Part shown: positions 7,878 to 16,925 of the stretch, piece by piece
How positions within the stretch are numbered: the first letter of the stretch is position 1
Layout: each line of letters begins with the position of its first letter
Assembly: GCA_002495065.1 (NCBI GenBank)
Contig: DADT01000022.1
Span: 1-23,727 of the forward strand
Direction: 5' to 3'
Origin: Methanoregula sp. UBA471
GTDB taxonomy: Archaea > Halobacteriota > Methanomicrobia > Methanomicrobiales > Methanospirillaceae
Length of the DNA: 23,727 bases
Made by a program: the position numbers and the translations under genes
The notes under the pieces: generated by a model
Database searches by the model: none
What the model was told of the DNA's origin: nothing
Seen by the model: the letters and a program-made list of their open reading frames with translations, nothing else

Positions 7878-8765
7878 TCAGGCCAGCTGGTATCTGTCCT
7901 CTTTGCGCTGAATGAATCCCTCGGATTCAAGAGTCCGGAGAATTCCTGCAACCCGATAACTATCTTCATGAAGACGGACTATTAATTCATCCTCTTCAAG
8001 GGAATGTTCCGTCAGTAATATCTTCAGGATAATCCCGCGGATTTTCCGGTCGGAGCCCTCGAACGGGGATTGTTTTGTATAGTGAGCACTTCGCCGGTTG
8101 GGATTTACGACCGTTTTTTTGAGCACCGAGCCAAGATCCATGAGCGCCCAGTACCAGGTGCGGGGATCAGGGTGATACAAAGTCTGCTCAACAAGAGGAA
8201 GGATCTCTGCGTCACTGACAGTCGGTGACCCTGGAAAGAAAAAATGGATAAAGACCCTCCGGATATTGGTCTCGATGAAAACAACGGGCATACTGAACGC
8301 AAACGCCCCGATGGACGAAGCGGTTGCCCTGCCAATCCCGGGGAATGTTGAAAGGATATCAATATCGGCTGGAAGCCGCCCGTGATACTCTCTCATAACT
8401 CTTTCAGCACATTTCTGCAATGAAATTGCTCTGCGGTTGTAGCCCATTCCCTGCCAGACAGAAAGAATATCCTCCAGGGAGGCATTTGCAAGTGCTGCAA
8501 AGTCAGGGAATGCTCTGATGAATTCCGGAAATTTTAAGGCAACACGTTCAACCTGGGTCTGCTGGAGCATAATTTCAGAGACAAGGATCTGGTAGGGATC
8601 AGAAGTATGTCTCCAGGCCAGATCACGGCCATGCTCTTTGTAATACAGAAGGACCATCTGCTGAAAGTCCTGAATTCCAGGACAGGATCTGCCGTCCCTG
8701 AAAATTTCAGACCCAGTAGTGTCGATTGTTTTCTCTTCAGATTGTCTCTTTTCTGAATGTTTCAT
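7878..8765 (-). CDS. mutY: MutY-like A/G mismatch adenine glycosylase, clusterless
   Basis: This 295-residue HhH-GPD base-excision enzyme would remove adenine opposite 8-oxoguanine or guanine. SEIMLQQTQV carries the catalytic glutamate (E64) and is the MutY signature. FPGIGRATA (141-149) is the helix-hairpin-helix that grips DNA. The position of the usual catalytic Asp (family consensus about LDxNV) reads FIETNIRRV, so Glu165 replaces Asp. After MDLGSV (209-214) MutY normally has four cysteines for a 4Fe-4S cluster; here there are none in the rest of the protein. The 8-oxoG-recognising NUDIX-like C-terminal domain is also missing and is replaced by a winged-helix-like stretch (about 241-295). 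Clusterless MutY relatives are known, so it may still be active, but substrate choice is uncertain. It lies 118 bases after mutL on the same strand; a TTAAAAAG box about 30 bases upstream may give it its own promoter. Confidence 0.78.
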   Translation of the reverse strand: MKHSEKRQSEEKTIDTTGSEIFRDGRSCPGIQDFQQMVLLYYKEHGRDLAWRHTSDPYQILVSEIMLQQTQVERVALKFPEFIRAFPDFAALANASLEDILSVWQGMGYNRRAISLQKCAERVMREYHGRLPADIDILSTFPGIGRATASSIGAFAFSMPVVFIETNIRRVFIHFFFPGSPTVSDAEILPLVEQTLYHPDPRTWYWALMDLGSVLKKTVVNPNRRSAHYTKQSPFEGSDRKIRGIILKILLTEHSLEEDELIVRLHEDSYRVAGILRTLESEGFIQRKEDRYQLA

Positions 8766-8883
8766 GGATCATCGTCCTGGTCAAAGAAATGCTTTTTAAC
8801 CTTTTTTCTGCAGCATGACAATGGAACCGGATGATAAATGGAACGTTACCGGGAAACTCGGGTGGCCGGATATTCATGGTTAT

Positions 8884-10683
8884 TCAGGTGCGCTTAAACA
8901 TCGCATCAAGGTCTGAACGGGTGTACCTCACTATCGTGGGTCTCCCGTGAGGACACGTGAATGGATTTTTCGCCGACCGTAACTGCTGAATGAGTCGCTG
9001 ACATTGTTCCATGGTACAGATCGTCCCGGCCTTAATAGCCCCCCGGCATGCAATGATCCGGGTAATTCTTTCTCTGTTGTTTACCGTACCTGCGGGTCCC
9101 TCACTGACAAGATCATGAATCATTTCCTCAATAATTGTCATATCTTCAGGTTTACCCAGTACCACCGGGATAGCCCTGACAAGAAATGTTTCTTTTCCAA
9201 ACTCCTCAAGAATCAGGCCTGCCTGCGCAAGTGCAGGTATGAGATCCCTGAGAACAGCGGCTTCACGCACTGACCTGTGCAGGATGAACGGCACGATCAG
9301 TTCCTGGGAACAGTGATCACCCGAAATGCGGGCATTGACGAGTTCGTAAAGAATACGTTCATGTACCGCATGCTGGTCGATAATCACAAGATCGCCGGTT
9401 TCTGTTGTAGCCAGGATGTAGATCCCCCCGAACTGACCGATTACATCCAGGACCGGAAGTCTGGTCTCAAGCGGTACACTGCCGGTAGCAAGTTCAGTCT
9501 GCCGAAGCTGGCGATCGGTACCGAGGGTACCCGCATGTGTGGTTTTACTGACCCCGTAAGGAGCAGGTGTGCCCGGATCATATGCATGGACGGTATCCGG
9601 CCCTGGTCCTTCTCCTGATGCACCAGGGTATGGTCGTGAAGGAGCTACAATGCCCGGGATCAGGTCATGCTGAAGTAATACATTATTCACAGCTTCTGTC
9701 ACAGAAGAGGCAATCTCTTTTTCATGGGAGAGGCGCACCAGTTTTTTTGCCGGGTGCACATTTACATCAACAAGATGAGGATCAATCGTCAGGGAAAGGA
9801 ACGCGATCGGAAACCGGTCTTTGGGAAGCAGGTTGCCGTAACCCTGTATCACTGCCCCGCTGATTGTTTTTGACGATACATACCGCTGGTTGATGAACAC
9901 CATTATCCGGGATGTGTCCTTTCGGGTGAGTGCCGGACGTGAAATATACCCGGAAATCTTCACGAGAGGGAACGACACATCCACCGGGATAAGTTCCTTT
10001 ACCGTGGGACTTCCAAATATCCGCGCAATTGTATCGAGAATATTTGAGGATCGGTCCGTTATGATCTTGCTGTTCCGATCAGTAACAACCCGAAAGGAAA
10101 TATCAGGATGCGTAAGGCAGATCCCTTCGAGCAGGGAATAAATATATGCAAGCTCAGTGTTCCTGCTCTTCTGGAACTTTTTTCGGGCCGGGGTATTAAA
10201 AAAAAGATCCTGGACCTGAATGCTGGTTCCCTGAGGCACACCGATATCGCATGTCTGAAGTATTTTCCCACCCTCGGCAATAACTTTTACACCGGCAATA
10301 ATTCCCGGTTCACGGGATCGTGTTGTCAGGGTGACCCGGGCAACTGCGGCAATGCTGGCAAGGGCCTCTCCGCGGAATCCGAGGGTGTGTATTGTGTTGA
10401 GATCCTCTATCCGGAGAATCTTGCTTGTCGCATGGGGGGTGAAGGCAAGCACCGCGTCTGAAGGTGACATCCCACATCCATCATCAGTAACCTGTATGCT
10501 CCCGATTCCTTCTGCCGATGTGGTAATATCGATACGGATAGAACGGGCACCGGCATCAATAGCATTTTCTACCAGTTCCTTTACAACAGATGCGGGGCGC
10601 TCAACTACCTCCCCTGCAGCGATCTTGTTGACCGTCGCCTGATCAAGGATATGAATGGCAGAACCGGTGTTTTGTACTGTCAT
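8884..10683 (-). CDS. mutL: DNA mismatch repair protein MutL, endonuclease type
   Basis: This 599-residue protein has the GHKL ATPase N-terminus of MutL: KELVENAIDAG (35-45, catalytic E36), DDGCGM (67-72) and GFRGEALASI (102-111). A proline/glycine-rich linker covers about 345-405. The C-terminal dimerisation domain holds DQHAVHERILYE (436-447), which matches the DQHA(x)2E(x)4E metal site of nicking MutL proteins. The companion motifs ACRGAIKAG (545-553) and CPHGRPT (577-583) are also present. This MutL should therefore cut the new strand itself, in line with no MutH nearby. Its ATG lies within the last codons of mutS (ATGA overlap), which implies translational coupling. MutS and MutL are absent from many archaea; where present they are often regarded as bacterial in origin. 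Confidence 0.96.
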   Translation of the reverse strand: MTVQNTGSAIHILDQATVNKIAAGEVVERPASVVKELVENAIDAGARSIRIDITTSAEGIGSIQVTDDGCGMSPSDAVLAFTPHATSKILRIEDLNTIHTLGFRGEALASIAAVARVTLTTRSREPGIIAGVKVIAEGGKILQTCDIGVPQGTSIQVQDLFFNTPARKKFQKSRNTELAYIYSLLEGICLTHPDISFRVVTDRNSKIITDRSSNILDTIARIFGSPTVKELIPVDVSFPLVKISGYISRPALTRKDTSRIMVFINQRYVSSKTISGAVIQGYGNLLPKDRFPIAFLSLTIDPHLVDVNVHPAKKLVRLSHEKEIASSVTEAVNNVLLQHDLIPGIVAPSRPYPGASGEGPGPDTVHAYDPGTPAPYGVSKTTHAGTLGTDRQLRQTELATGSVPLETRLPVLDVIGQFGGIYILATTETGDLVIIDQHAVHERILYELVNARISGDHCSQELIVPFILHRSVREAAVLRDLIPALAQAGLILEEFGKETFLVRAIPVVLGKPEDMTIIEEMIHDLVSEGPAGTVNNRERITRIIACRGAIKAGTICTMEQCQRLIQQLRSAKNPFTCPHGRPTIVRYTRSDLDAMFKRT

Positions 10684-13361
10684 GATTGTTTTTCCCTGCT
10701 CTCCAGCATCTTCTGGAGCTCAGTAATTTTCACAAGAGCCTGCATGGGGGTTATCTCATCGGTATTGATACGGGCAAGGTGATCGAGTACCGGGTCGGGC
10801 AGCGGCTTTTTTATGGAGTCCTCGTTATCGACAAGCAGGATCTGCGTGTAACGTTGCGGACGGGTACCCGCAGGGACATCACGGTTCATTGTTTCGTTCA
10901 GGATAGCATCAGCACGATCAGTCACTTTTTTTGGAATACCGGCAAGACGGGCTACATGAATTCCGTAACTCTTATCGGTTGCGCCACAGATGAGCTTTCG
11001 CAGGAAGATGACTTCATTATTGGTATCTTTTACTGCAAAATGGTAATTTTTCACCCGTTTTAATGAGCCCTCCACGTCAACAAGTTCGTGAAAGTGTGTG
11101 GCGAACAGTGTTTTTGGGCCGGCACCGGCCCGCCCGTGCAGGTATTCGAGAACTGCTTTTGCAATCGAATGCCCGTCTGCCGTACTTGTCCCTCTCCCAA
11201 TCTCATCAAGGATTACAAGACTCCTTACCGTTACATTGTTGAGGATATTTGCCAGCTCAAGCATCTCAACAAAAAAAGTACTCTGCCCGCTGGCGAGATC
11301 GTCAAAGGCGCCGACACGGGTGAATATGCGGTCAAGTACGCCGATACTTGCATATCGTGCGGGGACATAACACCCAGCCTGTGCCATGATGCAGATCAGT
11401 GCCACTGCCCGCATATACGTGGACTTACCCGCCATGTTGGCACCGGTGATAATCATCACCTGTGTTCCTGAACTTGCAAGCTCTGTGTCGTTTGGCACAA
11501 AAACTCCCGACACCCCCTGTTCCACGACCGGGTGACGCCCGTCACGGATGATAATCGCATCACTCCGGTTCAGCTGGGGGCGGACATAATCATGCACCTG
11601 TGCTATTTCGGCAAGGGATGCCGACACATCGAGGACCGATATTCCCCTGGCAGTTGCCTGAAGATCCGGAATAGCCGTCCTGAGTATTTCGATAATACCT
11701 GCATAGAGTTCACGCTCAAGTGCAAGGATTCGCTCGTCGGCGTTAGTGATGAGGGTTTCCTTTTCCTGCAATTCGGGAAGAGAATAGCGCTCGCCGGTTG
11801 CCGTTGTCTGGCGGCGCTGATAATGGGGTGGTACGAGATGAAGATTTGGCTTTGTTATATCGATGTAATAACCGAAGATCCTGTTATACCCGATCTTGAG
11901 TGATTTTATCCCGGTCTTCTGCCGCTCAGTATCCTGGAGTCTGATGATCCAGTCCTTCCCTGTATGCAGTACTCCCTTGAGGGAATCCAGTTCTTTTGAA
12001 TAGCCGGGCCGTATAATCCCTCCGTTTCGCGCTATGGCGGGGGGATCATCAATGATTGCATTCCCTATAGTACCGATTAAATCCGGAAAATCCCGGAGAT
12101 CTTCCAGAGCGCCGGCAATAGGGGATGGGATCTCATCGCTGTCAGATTCCTGCAGAATGGTCCTGATTTGCGGGAGAACTTCGAGTGAGGCTGCAAGCGC
12201 GACAAGGTCACGGGGGCCTGCATTTCCGTATGCAATCCGTCCTGCAATTCTCTCAATGTCTGCGCACCGGGAAAGAAGGGTCCTGAGTTCAAGACGCCTG
12301 GGGGTACTTGCGATCAAAAAACTGATCGCGTCCAGCCGTTTATTTATTTCATCGGGATCGGTCAAAGGACGGGAAAGCCGGTTCACCAGCATCCGGCTTC
12401 CCATCGGTGTTTTTGTCAGGTCCAGACAGGAAAAAAGAGTAGCACCCCGTGGATCGAGGCGGATATTTTCTTTCACTTCAAGGTTACGCAGCGTGATAGC
12501 ATCAAGGATGAGGCCCTGAGACTGGGTGCGCGTGGAGAGGCTCCTGATGTGAGCGAGGGGGGCGTTCTGTGTTTCTTTAGCGTAGGCAAGAGCAGCACCT
12601 CCGGCACAAACTGCTGCGGAAAATTCCTCGCACCCGAACCCGGCAAGTGAGGCGACATGGAAATGATCCATGAGGTTCTGGCGGGCCCGCTCTTCAGAAA
12701 ATCCTTCGTTTCTGAAGAGGGTAACTGCAACACCCCGCTCCCTTATACGGTCTGCAAGACCAGAAGGAACCGCTGAAGGGATGATGCATTCTGCCGGGCG
12801 GTACCGGGCTACTTCGGAAAGAATATTTTCGAATACCGGATCGTAATCTGCAGGGACTATAAAAAATTCCCCGGTCGAAATATCAAGAAATGCCATGCCC
12901 CATTGCCTGTTTTTCCTGTCGGGGCAGAGGGCGAGGAGGAACGATGGTGCCGATGAGGACAGCATCGCAGAGTCGATTACCGTTCCGGGGGTGATTACCC
13001 GCACCAGCTCACGCTTCACGATTCCTTTGGTATTTTTTGTATCGCCAACCTGGTCGACAACGGCTACCTTGTATCCCCTGCCGACAAGCTTTGCGATATA
13101 CCCATCCGCCGCATGATAGGGTACACCTGCAAGGGGGATCCGGTTATCTCCGCTTTTTGAGCGTGATGTAAGGACAATTTCCAGTTCCCGGGAAATAAGT
13201 TCTGCATCCCGTTCAAAGGTCTCGTAAAAATCACCAATTCTGAAAAAAAGGATCGAATCGGGATACTTTTCCTTGATCTCCCGGTACTGCCGCATGACCG
13301 GTGTGAGGTGGGCGCTGTTACTGATATCGCCACTGCTATCTGCGGGTGGGTCGGAAGTCAT
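10680..13361 (-). CDS. mutS: DNA mismatch recognition ATPase MutS
   Basis: This is a full-length MutS1-type protein of about 893 residues. IGDFYETF near the N-terminus holds the Phe-x-Glu pair that stacks on the mismatched base. The C-terminal ABC ATPase shows Walker A GANMAGKST (about residue 636), the Walker B/signature region DEIGRGTSTADG (about 718) and THFHEL. The ATG at 13361 was chosen; the frame also allows a TTG ten codons upstream (13391), but neither has a clear ribosome site. MutS binds mispairs and small loops as a dimer and recruits MutL, encoded directly downstream with a 4-base overlap. The membrane peptidase gene ends 63 bases upstream on the same strand, so all may share one message. 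Confidence 0.96.
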   Translation of the reverse strand: MTSDPPADSSGDISNSAHLTPVMRQYREIKEKYPDSILFFRIGDFYETFERDAELISRELEIVLTSRSKSGDNRIPLAGVPYHAADGYIAKLVGRGYKVAVVDQVGDTKNTKGIVKRELVRVITPGTVIDSAMLSSSAPSFLLALCPDRKNRQWGMAFLDISTGEFFIVPADYDPVFENILSEVARYRPAECIIPSAVPSGLADRIRERGVAVTLFRNEGFSEERARQNLMDHFHVASLAGFGCEEFSAAVCAGGAALAYAKETQNAPLAHIRSLSTRTQSQGLILDAITLRNLEVKENIRLDPRGATLFSCLDLTKTPMGSRMLVNRLSRPLTDPDEINKRLDAISFLIASTPRRLELRTLLSRCADIERIAGRIAYGNAGPRDLVALAASLEVLPQIRTILQESDSDEIPSPIAGALEDLRDFPDLIGTIGNAIIDDPPAIARNGGIIRPGYSKELDSLKGVLHTGKDWIIRLQDTERQKTGIKSLKIGYNRIFGYYIDITKPNLHLVPPHYQRRQTTATGERYSLPELQEKETLITNADERILALERELYAGIIEILRTAIPDLQATARGISVLDVSASLAEIAQVHDYVRPQLNRSDAIIIRDGRHPVVEQGVSGVFVPNDTELASSGTQVMIITGANMAGKSTYMRAVALICIMAQAGCYVPARYASIGVLDRIFTRVGAFDDLASGQSTFFVEMLELANILNNVTVRSLVILDEIGRGTSTADGHSIAKAVLEYLHGRAGAGPKTLFATHFHELVDVEGSLKRVKNYHFAVKDTNNEVIFLRKLICGATDKSYGIHVARLAGIPKKVTDRADAILNETMNRDVPAGTRPQRYTQILLVDNEDSIKKPLPDPVLDHLARINTDEITPMQALVKITELQKMLESREKQS

Positions 13362-13424
13362 GTACGCAGAAAAATTGCGTTTCCGGATCAATTAATACCG
13401 ATCTTATCGCCATGACCGGACCGG

Positions 13425-14156
13425 TCAGGAATTTTTGTGCATATACAGGATGACCAGAGGTGAGGAAATGAGCAGGGCGATAATCCCAAAAGTAAGACCA
13501 AGAAAGAAACCGATGCTCACGAGGCGGGTAATCTCCCCAAGAAAATTCACCGCCAGGGGAATTGCACTCCAGAGGATCAGTATTCCTGTACTACTGATAA
13601 TACAGATCCCGATCGCTGCATTTTTAATATCCTGTATGGATGGTGCGACTGATAGTACAAGCGTCAGCGTGATGTAAAGATACACAAGGAACCAGGGATT
13701 GAAAACGACAACAAGATTCTGTTCAAACATTCCTATGATACCTGCTGCGAACAAAAACAGTTCGTCGGTTGAATTTATACCCTGAAGAAAAAGGGGAAAT
13801 TCGCAGCCGAGATACGTTGAAAAGATCCAGCTGAAACCGGCGAGCACCAGGGGGATGCAGAAAAGCGGGGCAGTACCAATTACCAGATCGCCAAGGTAGG
13901 GTATTTTTGGCTGGGAATACGTTACCGACCCCCCCTCTTTTGAAAAAAGAACCACTTTTTTTATTTTCGCTCCCATAATGATACACCCGAAAACATGGCT
14001 TAATTCATGAACTGCCACGCCGGGAGCGCGGATCATATAATAAAAAAACCGTATGGGAATTACCTGAGCCCACAGCATGTCTAGTGCCCGGGAAATAAGA
14101 ATCACCCCGATTCCCATGCCGATGACCATCAGAAACGGGATCACATTCTGGTCCAT
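13425..14156 (-). CDS. M50-type membrane metallopeptidase-like protein
   Basis: This 243-residue, strongly hydrophobic protein has about six or seven membrane segments. VAVHELSHVFG holds H50-E51-x-x-H54, the zinc site of integral-membrane metallopeptidases. VAPSIQDI (D176) in a later membrane segment fits the third zinc ligand of the M50B-like group (a conserved Ser/Asp near the end of a helix). Family members cleave substrates within the membrane, often to release regulators, but many archaeal members are uncharacterised; no substrate can be named. The gene is the first of the leftward run with mutS-mutL and is divergent from the DUF255 gene across a 99-base gap that must hold both promoters. 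A link to DNA repair is only positional. Confidence 0.75.
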   Translation of the reverse strand: MDQNVIPFLMVIGMGIGVILISRALDMLWAQVIPIRFFYYMIRAPGVAVHELSHVFGCIIMGAKIKKVVLFSKEGGSVTYSQPKIPYLGDLVIGTAPLFCIPLVLAGFSWIFSTYLGCEFPLFLQGINSTDELFLFAAGIIGMFEQNLVVVFNPWFLVYLYITLTLVLSVAPSIQDIKNAAIGICIISSTGILILWSAIPLAVNFLGEITRLVSIGFFLGLTFGIIALLISSPLVILYMHKNS

Positions 14157-14255
14157 TTTCGTACCTATGATCTTTGGAAGGCGGTCACAGATAATGCTAC
14201 CATATCACTTTGCTCATTCTGAAAGTCTCTTATCCTCCCATGCCAATGAGCAGCT
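14157..14255. promoter_or_regulatory. Divergent promoter gap, M50-like / DUF255
   Basis: The two genes diverge over 99 bases. No TATA box of good quality stands out on either strand; CCATATCAC (plus) and GATAAGAGAC (minus) are weak candidates. Confidence 0.3.
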
Positions 14256-16391
14256 ATGCCACCGGATAACCGCGTCGTAAATCCATTACCCGCCGCCACA
14301 GAACTGCATTATAACCGGCTCATCAATGAAAAGAGCCCGTATCTCCTCCAGCACGCGACCAATCCTGTGGACTGGTATCCCTGGGGAGATGAGGCATTTG
14401 AACGTGCCCTGAAAGAGGATAAACCCGTCTTCCTTTCTATTGGTTATGCGACATGTCACTGGTGCCATGTCATGGCGCATGAATCATTTGAAGATGCCGG
14501 CGTCGCTGCAATCCTGAATAAGGATTTTGTCTCCATCAAGGTGGACCGCGAAGAACGCCCGGATATTGACAGCGTCTATATGTCAGTCTGCCAGATGATG
14601 ACCGGACAGGGAGGATGGCCGCTCACTATTATTCTGACCCCGGAAAAAAAGCCGTTTTTTGCAGGGACATACCTGCCAAAGGATGCGCGACATGGTATGC
14701 ACGGGCTTCTTGAACTGCTTCCCCGTATCACAAAACTCTGGCAGGAGCAGCGCAGCAACCTTACTGCTTCGGCAGATGAGATATCGAATGCTCTTCAGAA
14801 GATTCCTGGATCACCCGGTGACAGGTATATGGATGCGTCACTTCTCCAGGACGGGTTCGAAGAGCTTGCAGCACGGTTTGATGAAGCCTATGGTGGCTTT
14901 GGCAGTGCCCCAAAATTCCCGACACCGTATACCCTTATATTCCTGTTACGGTTCTGGAAACGAACCGGCACGAAGCGTGCACTTGCCATGGTGGAAAAGA
15001 CACTCGAAGAAATGCGCAGGGGTGGTATCTGCGACCAGATCGGGGGAGGATTTCACCGGTATTCAACCGATTCCCGCTGGCGGGTGCCGCATTTCGAGAA
15101 GATGCTGTACGACCAGGCGCTTCTTGTCATGGCATATACCGAAGCATACCAGGCAACACATAATCCGCAATTCCGGAAAACTGCTGAGGAGATCATCGCA
15201 TATGTAATCCGCGATCTGAGGTCTCCTGGTGGTGCCTTCTTTTCAGCTGAGGATGCAGACAGTGACGGAATTGAAGGAGCTTTTTACCTGTGGACCATGC
15301 ACGAAGTCGAGCAGGTACTGGAAAAAGATGATGCTGCGCTCGCTGCGCGATTCTTCAATATCACCCCGTCCGGAAATTATCCTGATTCGACAGACAAACC
15401 CGGACAGAATATCCTCTACCAGACACGGTCTTCAGCGCATCCTGATCTATCATTTGAATCATCACACTCACCTGGAGAATCGCGGATTGAATCCATAAAA
15501 AAAAGGCTCTTTGTCTCCCGGGCTGCGCGCTCTCGTCCTTCTCTTGACGATAAAATACTTGCTGACTGGAACGGTCTGTTTATTGCTGCACTTGCTCAGG
15601 CAGCACGAGTTTTTCGGAATGAAACCTATCTGGCAGCAGCCCGGCTGGCGATGCAGTTTGTCCTGCACCATATGCATGATGAAAAAGGCGATCTCCTGCA
15701 CCGGTATCGCGATGGTGAGGCTGCGATCCCGGCATTCGGTGACGATTTCGCGTTTATCATCAGGGCATTGATCGAGCTGTATGAATCAACATTCGAACCG
15801 TCCTATCTTTCATCAGCGCTCGATTACAACGCACGTTTTCTTTCACATTTTTGGGATGTTCAAAGCGGAGGATTTTTCACGGTACCGGATACTGAAAAAA
15901 TTGTTCTGGTCCGTAAAAAAGAAATTTACGACGGTGCGACACCATCCTGCAATTCCATCGCATTTGAAAATCTGGTGAGACTGGCTCATCTCACTGGCGA
16001 TACAGCATTCGGGGAACGGGGATCGGAACTTTCCCGTTATTTTGGTGGAATAGTTCAACAATCTCCATCAGCATTTGCAGGATTCCTGTCAGCTCTCGAC
16101 AGCGCCATCGGTCCCGTTCAGGATGTTGTAATCAGCGGGAATCGCGAAGCTTCAGACACACAGGCAATGATCAATGCACTGCGGGATCACTACCTTCCCT
16201 CAGTGATGGTGCATTTTCTGCCCGCCGATGATTCCCGGACCCGGCTTTTCGCTCTTGTCCCCTTCTTACGCGATCTGCAATCCACCGGGAGCATTTCAAC
16301 AGCCTTTATCTGTACCGGCCATGCCTGTTCTGTGCCAACGACAGAAACGGAAAAGATGCTGGCATTGTTGGGATGCAAACCCGACAAATAA
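14256..16391 (+). CDS. YyaL/SSP411-family thioredoxin-domain protein (DUF255)
   Basis: This 711-residue protein is at full family length. The N-terminal thioredoxin-like domain opens with the family hallmark SPYLLQHATNPVDWYPWG (27-44) and carries YATCHWCHVM with the C67-x-x-C70 pair, then DREERPDID and GQGGWPL. The rest resembles a six-hairpin alpha/alpha toroid related to glycosidases and epimerases (for example GGGFHRYSTD, HFEKMLYDQA and the DDKILADWNGLFI stretch). The family occurs in bacteria, archaea and animals (spermatogenesis-associated protein 20), but its reaction is not established; redox-assisted protein or sugar processing is a guess. Nearby ATGs at 14240 and 14246 are in another frame that stops at once, which fixes the ATG at 14256. 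No partner gene is adjacent on this strand. Confidence 0.92.
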   Translation: MPPDNRVVNPLPAATELHYNRLINEKSPYLLQHATNPVDWYPWGDEAFERALKEDKPVFLSIGYATCHWCHVMAHESFEDAGVAAILNKDFVSIKVDREERPDIDSVYMSVCQMMTGQGGWPLTIILTPEKKPFFAGTYLPKDARHGMHGLLELLPRITKLWQEQRSNLTASADEISNALQKIPGSPGDRYMDASLLQDGFEELAARFDEAYGGFGSAPKFPTPYTLIFLLRFWKRTGTKRALAMVEKTLEEMRRGGICDQIGGGFHRYSTDSRWRVPHFEKMLYDQALLVMAYTEAYQATHNPQFRKTAEEIIAYVIRDLRSPGGAFFSAEDADSDGIEGAFYLWTMHEVEQVLEKDDAALAARFFNITPSGNYPDSTDKPGQNILYQTRSSAHPDLSFESSHSPGESRIESIKKRLFVSRAARSRPSLDDKILADWNGLFIAALAQAARVFRNETYLAAARLAMQFVLHHMHDEKGDLLHRYRDGEAAIPAFGDDFAFIIRALIELYESTFEPSYLSSALDYNARFLSHFWDVQSGGFFTVPDTEKIVLVRKKEIYDGATPSCNSIAFENLVRLAHLTGDTAFGERGSELSRYFGGIVQQSPSAFAGFLSALDSAIGPVQDVVISGNREASDTQAMINALRDHYLPSVMVHFLPADDSRTRLFALVPFLRDLQSTGSISTAFICTGHACSVPTTETEKMLALLGCKPDK

Positions 16392-16481
16392 CCGGAGATA
16401 TCTTCATTTTTCCCTCTTAGTGAAGGGTATAACCTTATGGTAACCACCGGGAATTGCACCCTGTTAACAACTGGGCTTTGT
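16392..16481. other. Gene-free spacer after the DUF255 gene
   Basis: No gene is seen. CTTCATTTTTCCCTC shortly after the stop codon may act as a U-tract terminator. A GTTAAC palindrome is present near 16463. Confidence 0.3.
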
Positions 16482-16645
16482 AGAAACTCTGAGTTTTCAA
16501 CAAATTGTAAAGCACCTGTTTATGGACGGGACCGTGCCTGTCCCCCCGAACCGCCCTGCGTTTTGCGGTTGTGTTGTAGTACCTTCTCTGGAATTATCGC
16601 TCCAGAGGGTATGCCACAGCGGCGGGGGGGAGACATTACCCGCCG
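16482..16645. other. Row of five hairpins; possible structured RNA or IS-end remnant
   Basis: Five inverted repeats follow one another closely: GAAACTC/GAGTTTT at about 16483-16498; GGGAC (16528-16532) with GTCCC (16540-16544); AACCGC (16549-16554) with GCGGTT (16565-16570); CTCTGGA (16586-16592) with TCCAGAG (16601-16607), extendable by G-U pairs; and CGGCGGG (16620-16626) with CCCGCCG (16639-16645). No convincing reading frame covers them and they do not occur in repeat copy 1. They could be a structured RNA or the end of a decayed insertion sequence. I cannot assign a known RNA family. Confidence 0.45.
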
Positions 16646-16696
16646 TAGCCCCCAAAAGCGTTAAGAAAAATATTCTGAAGATTTCCTCTGAAATTG

Positions 16697-16925
16697 AATT
16701 AAACAGATGTGAGGAATGGAATGTTTATTCCACATAAATATTTGCGATGAACCCCGCCGCCCCCGACGGGGCGCCCCCGCGGCGGATCAGTGTCTTTAAG
16801 CATATTTGTAAACATCGCACTGCCCCGCCGTGCCTCGGAGAGGCCCAGAGGCGAAGGAGCCCTCATAAAATTGCACATTTAAAGATTTTCAGGTTTGGAT
16901 GGAACTCCCATTCATGTGTCTTTCT
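16697..16925 (+). repeat. Dispersed GC-hairpin repeat, copy 2
   Basis: This copy is in the same orientation as copy 1. It starts at AATTAAACAGATGTGA and is identical to copy 1 across the long GC-rich stem (about 16747-16791), while the linker that follows is clearly diverged. The second stem keeps GCCTC/GAGGC although flanking bases change. The right part (GATTTTCAGG, GAACTCCCATTCATG, TTTCT) aligns with copy 3 to the same end point, so this copy lacks the roughly 150-base insertion seen in copy 1. Frames through it on both strands are not believed to be genes. Confidence 0.8.

Noticed and set aside
11088..11471. Long plus-strand frames across mutS and mutL (for example 127 codons here)
   Set aside because: They are shadows of strongly supported minus-strand genes, with cysteine-rich nonsense translations and no family motifs.
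16474..16487. GGCTTTGTAGAAAC, repeated exactly at 23625-23638, as a terminal inverted repeat of the dispersed element
   Set aside because: A 14-base exact match is expected about once or twice by chance in a window this size. Copy 1 has no such end, and copies 1 and 2 diverge right after TTTCT. It stays possible as an insertion-sequence end but is not claimed.
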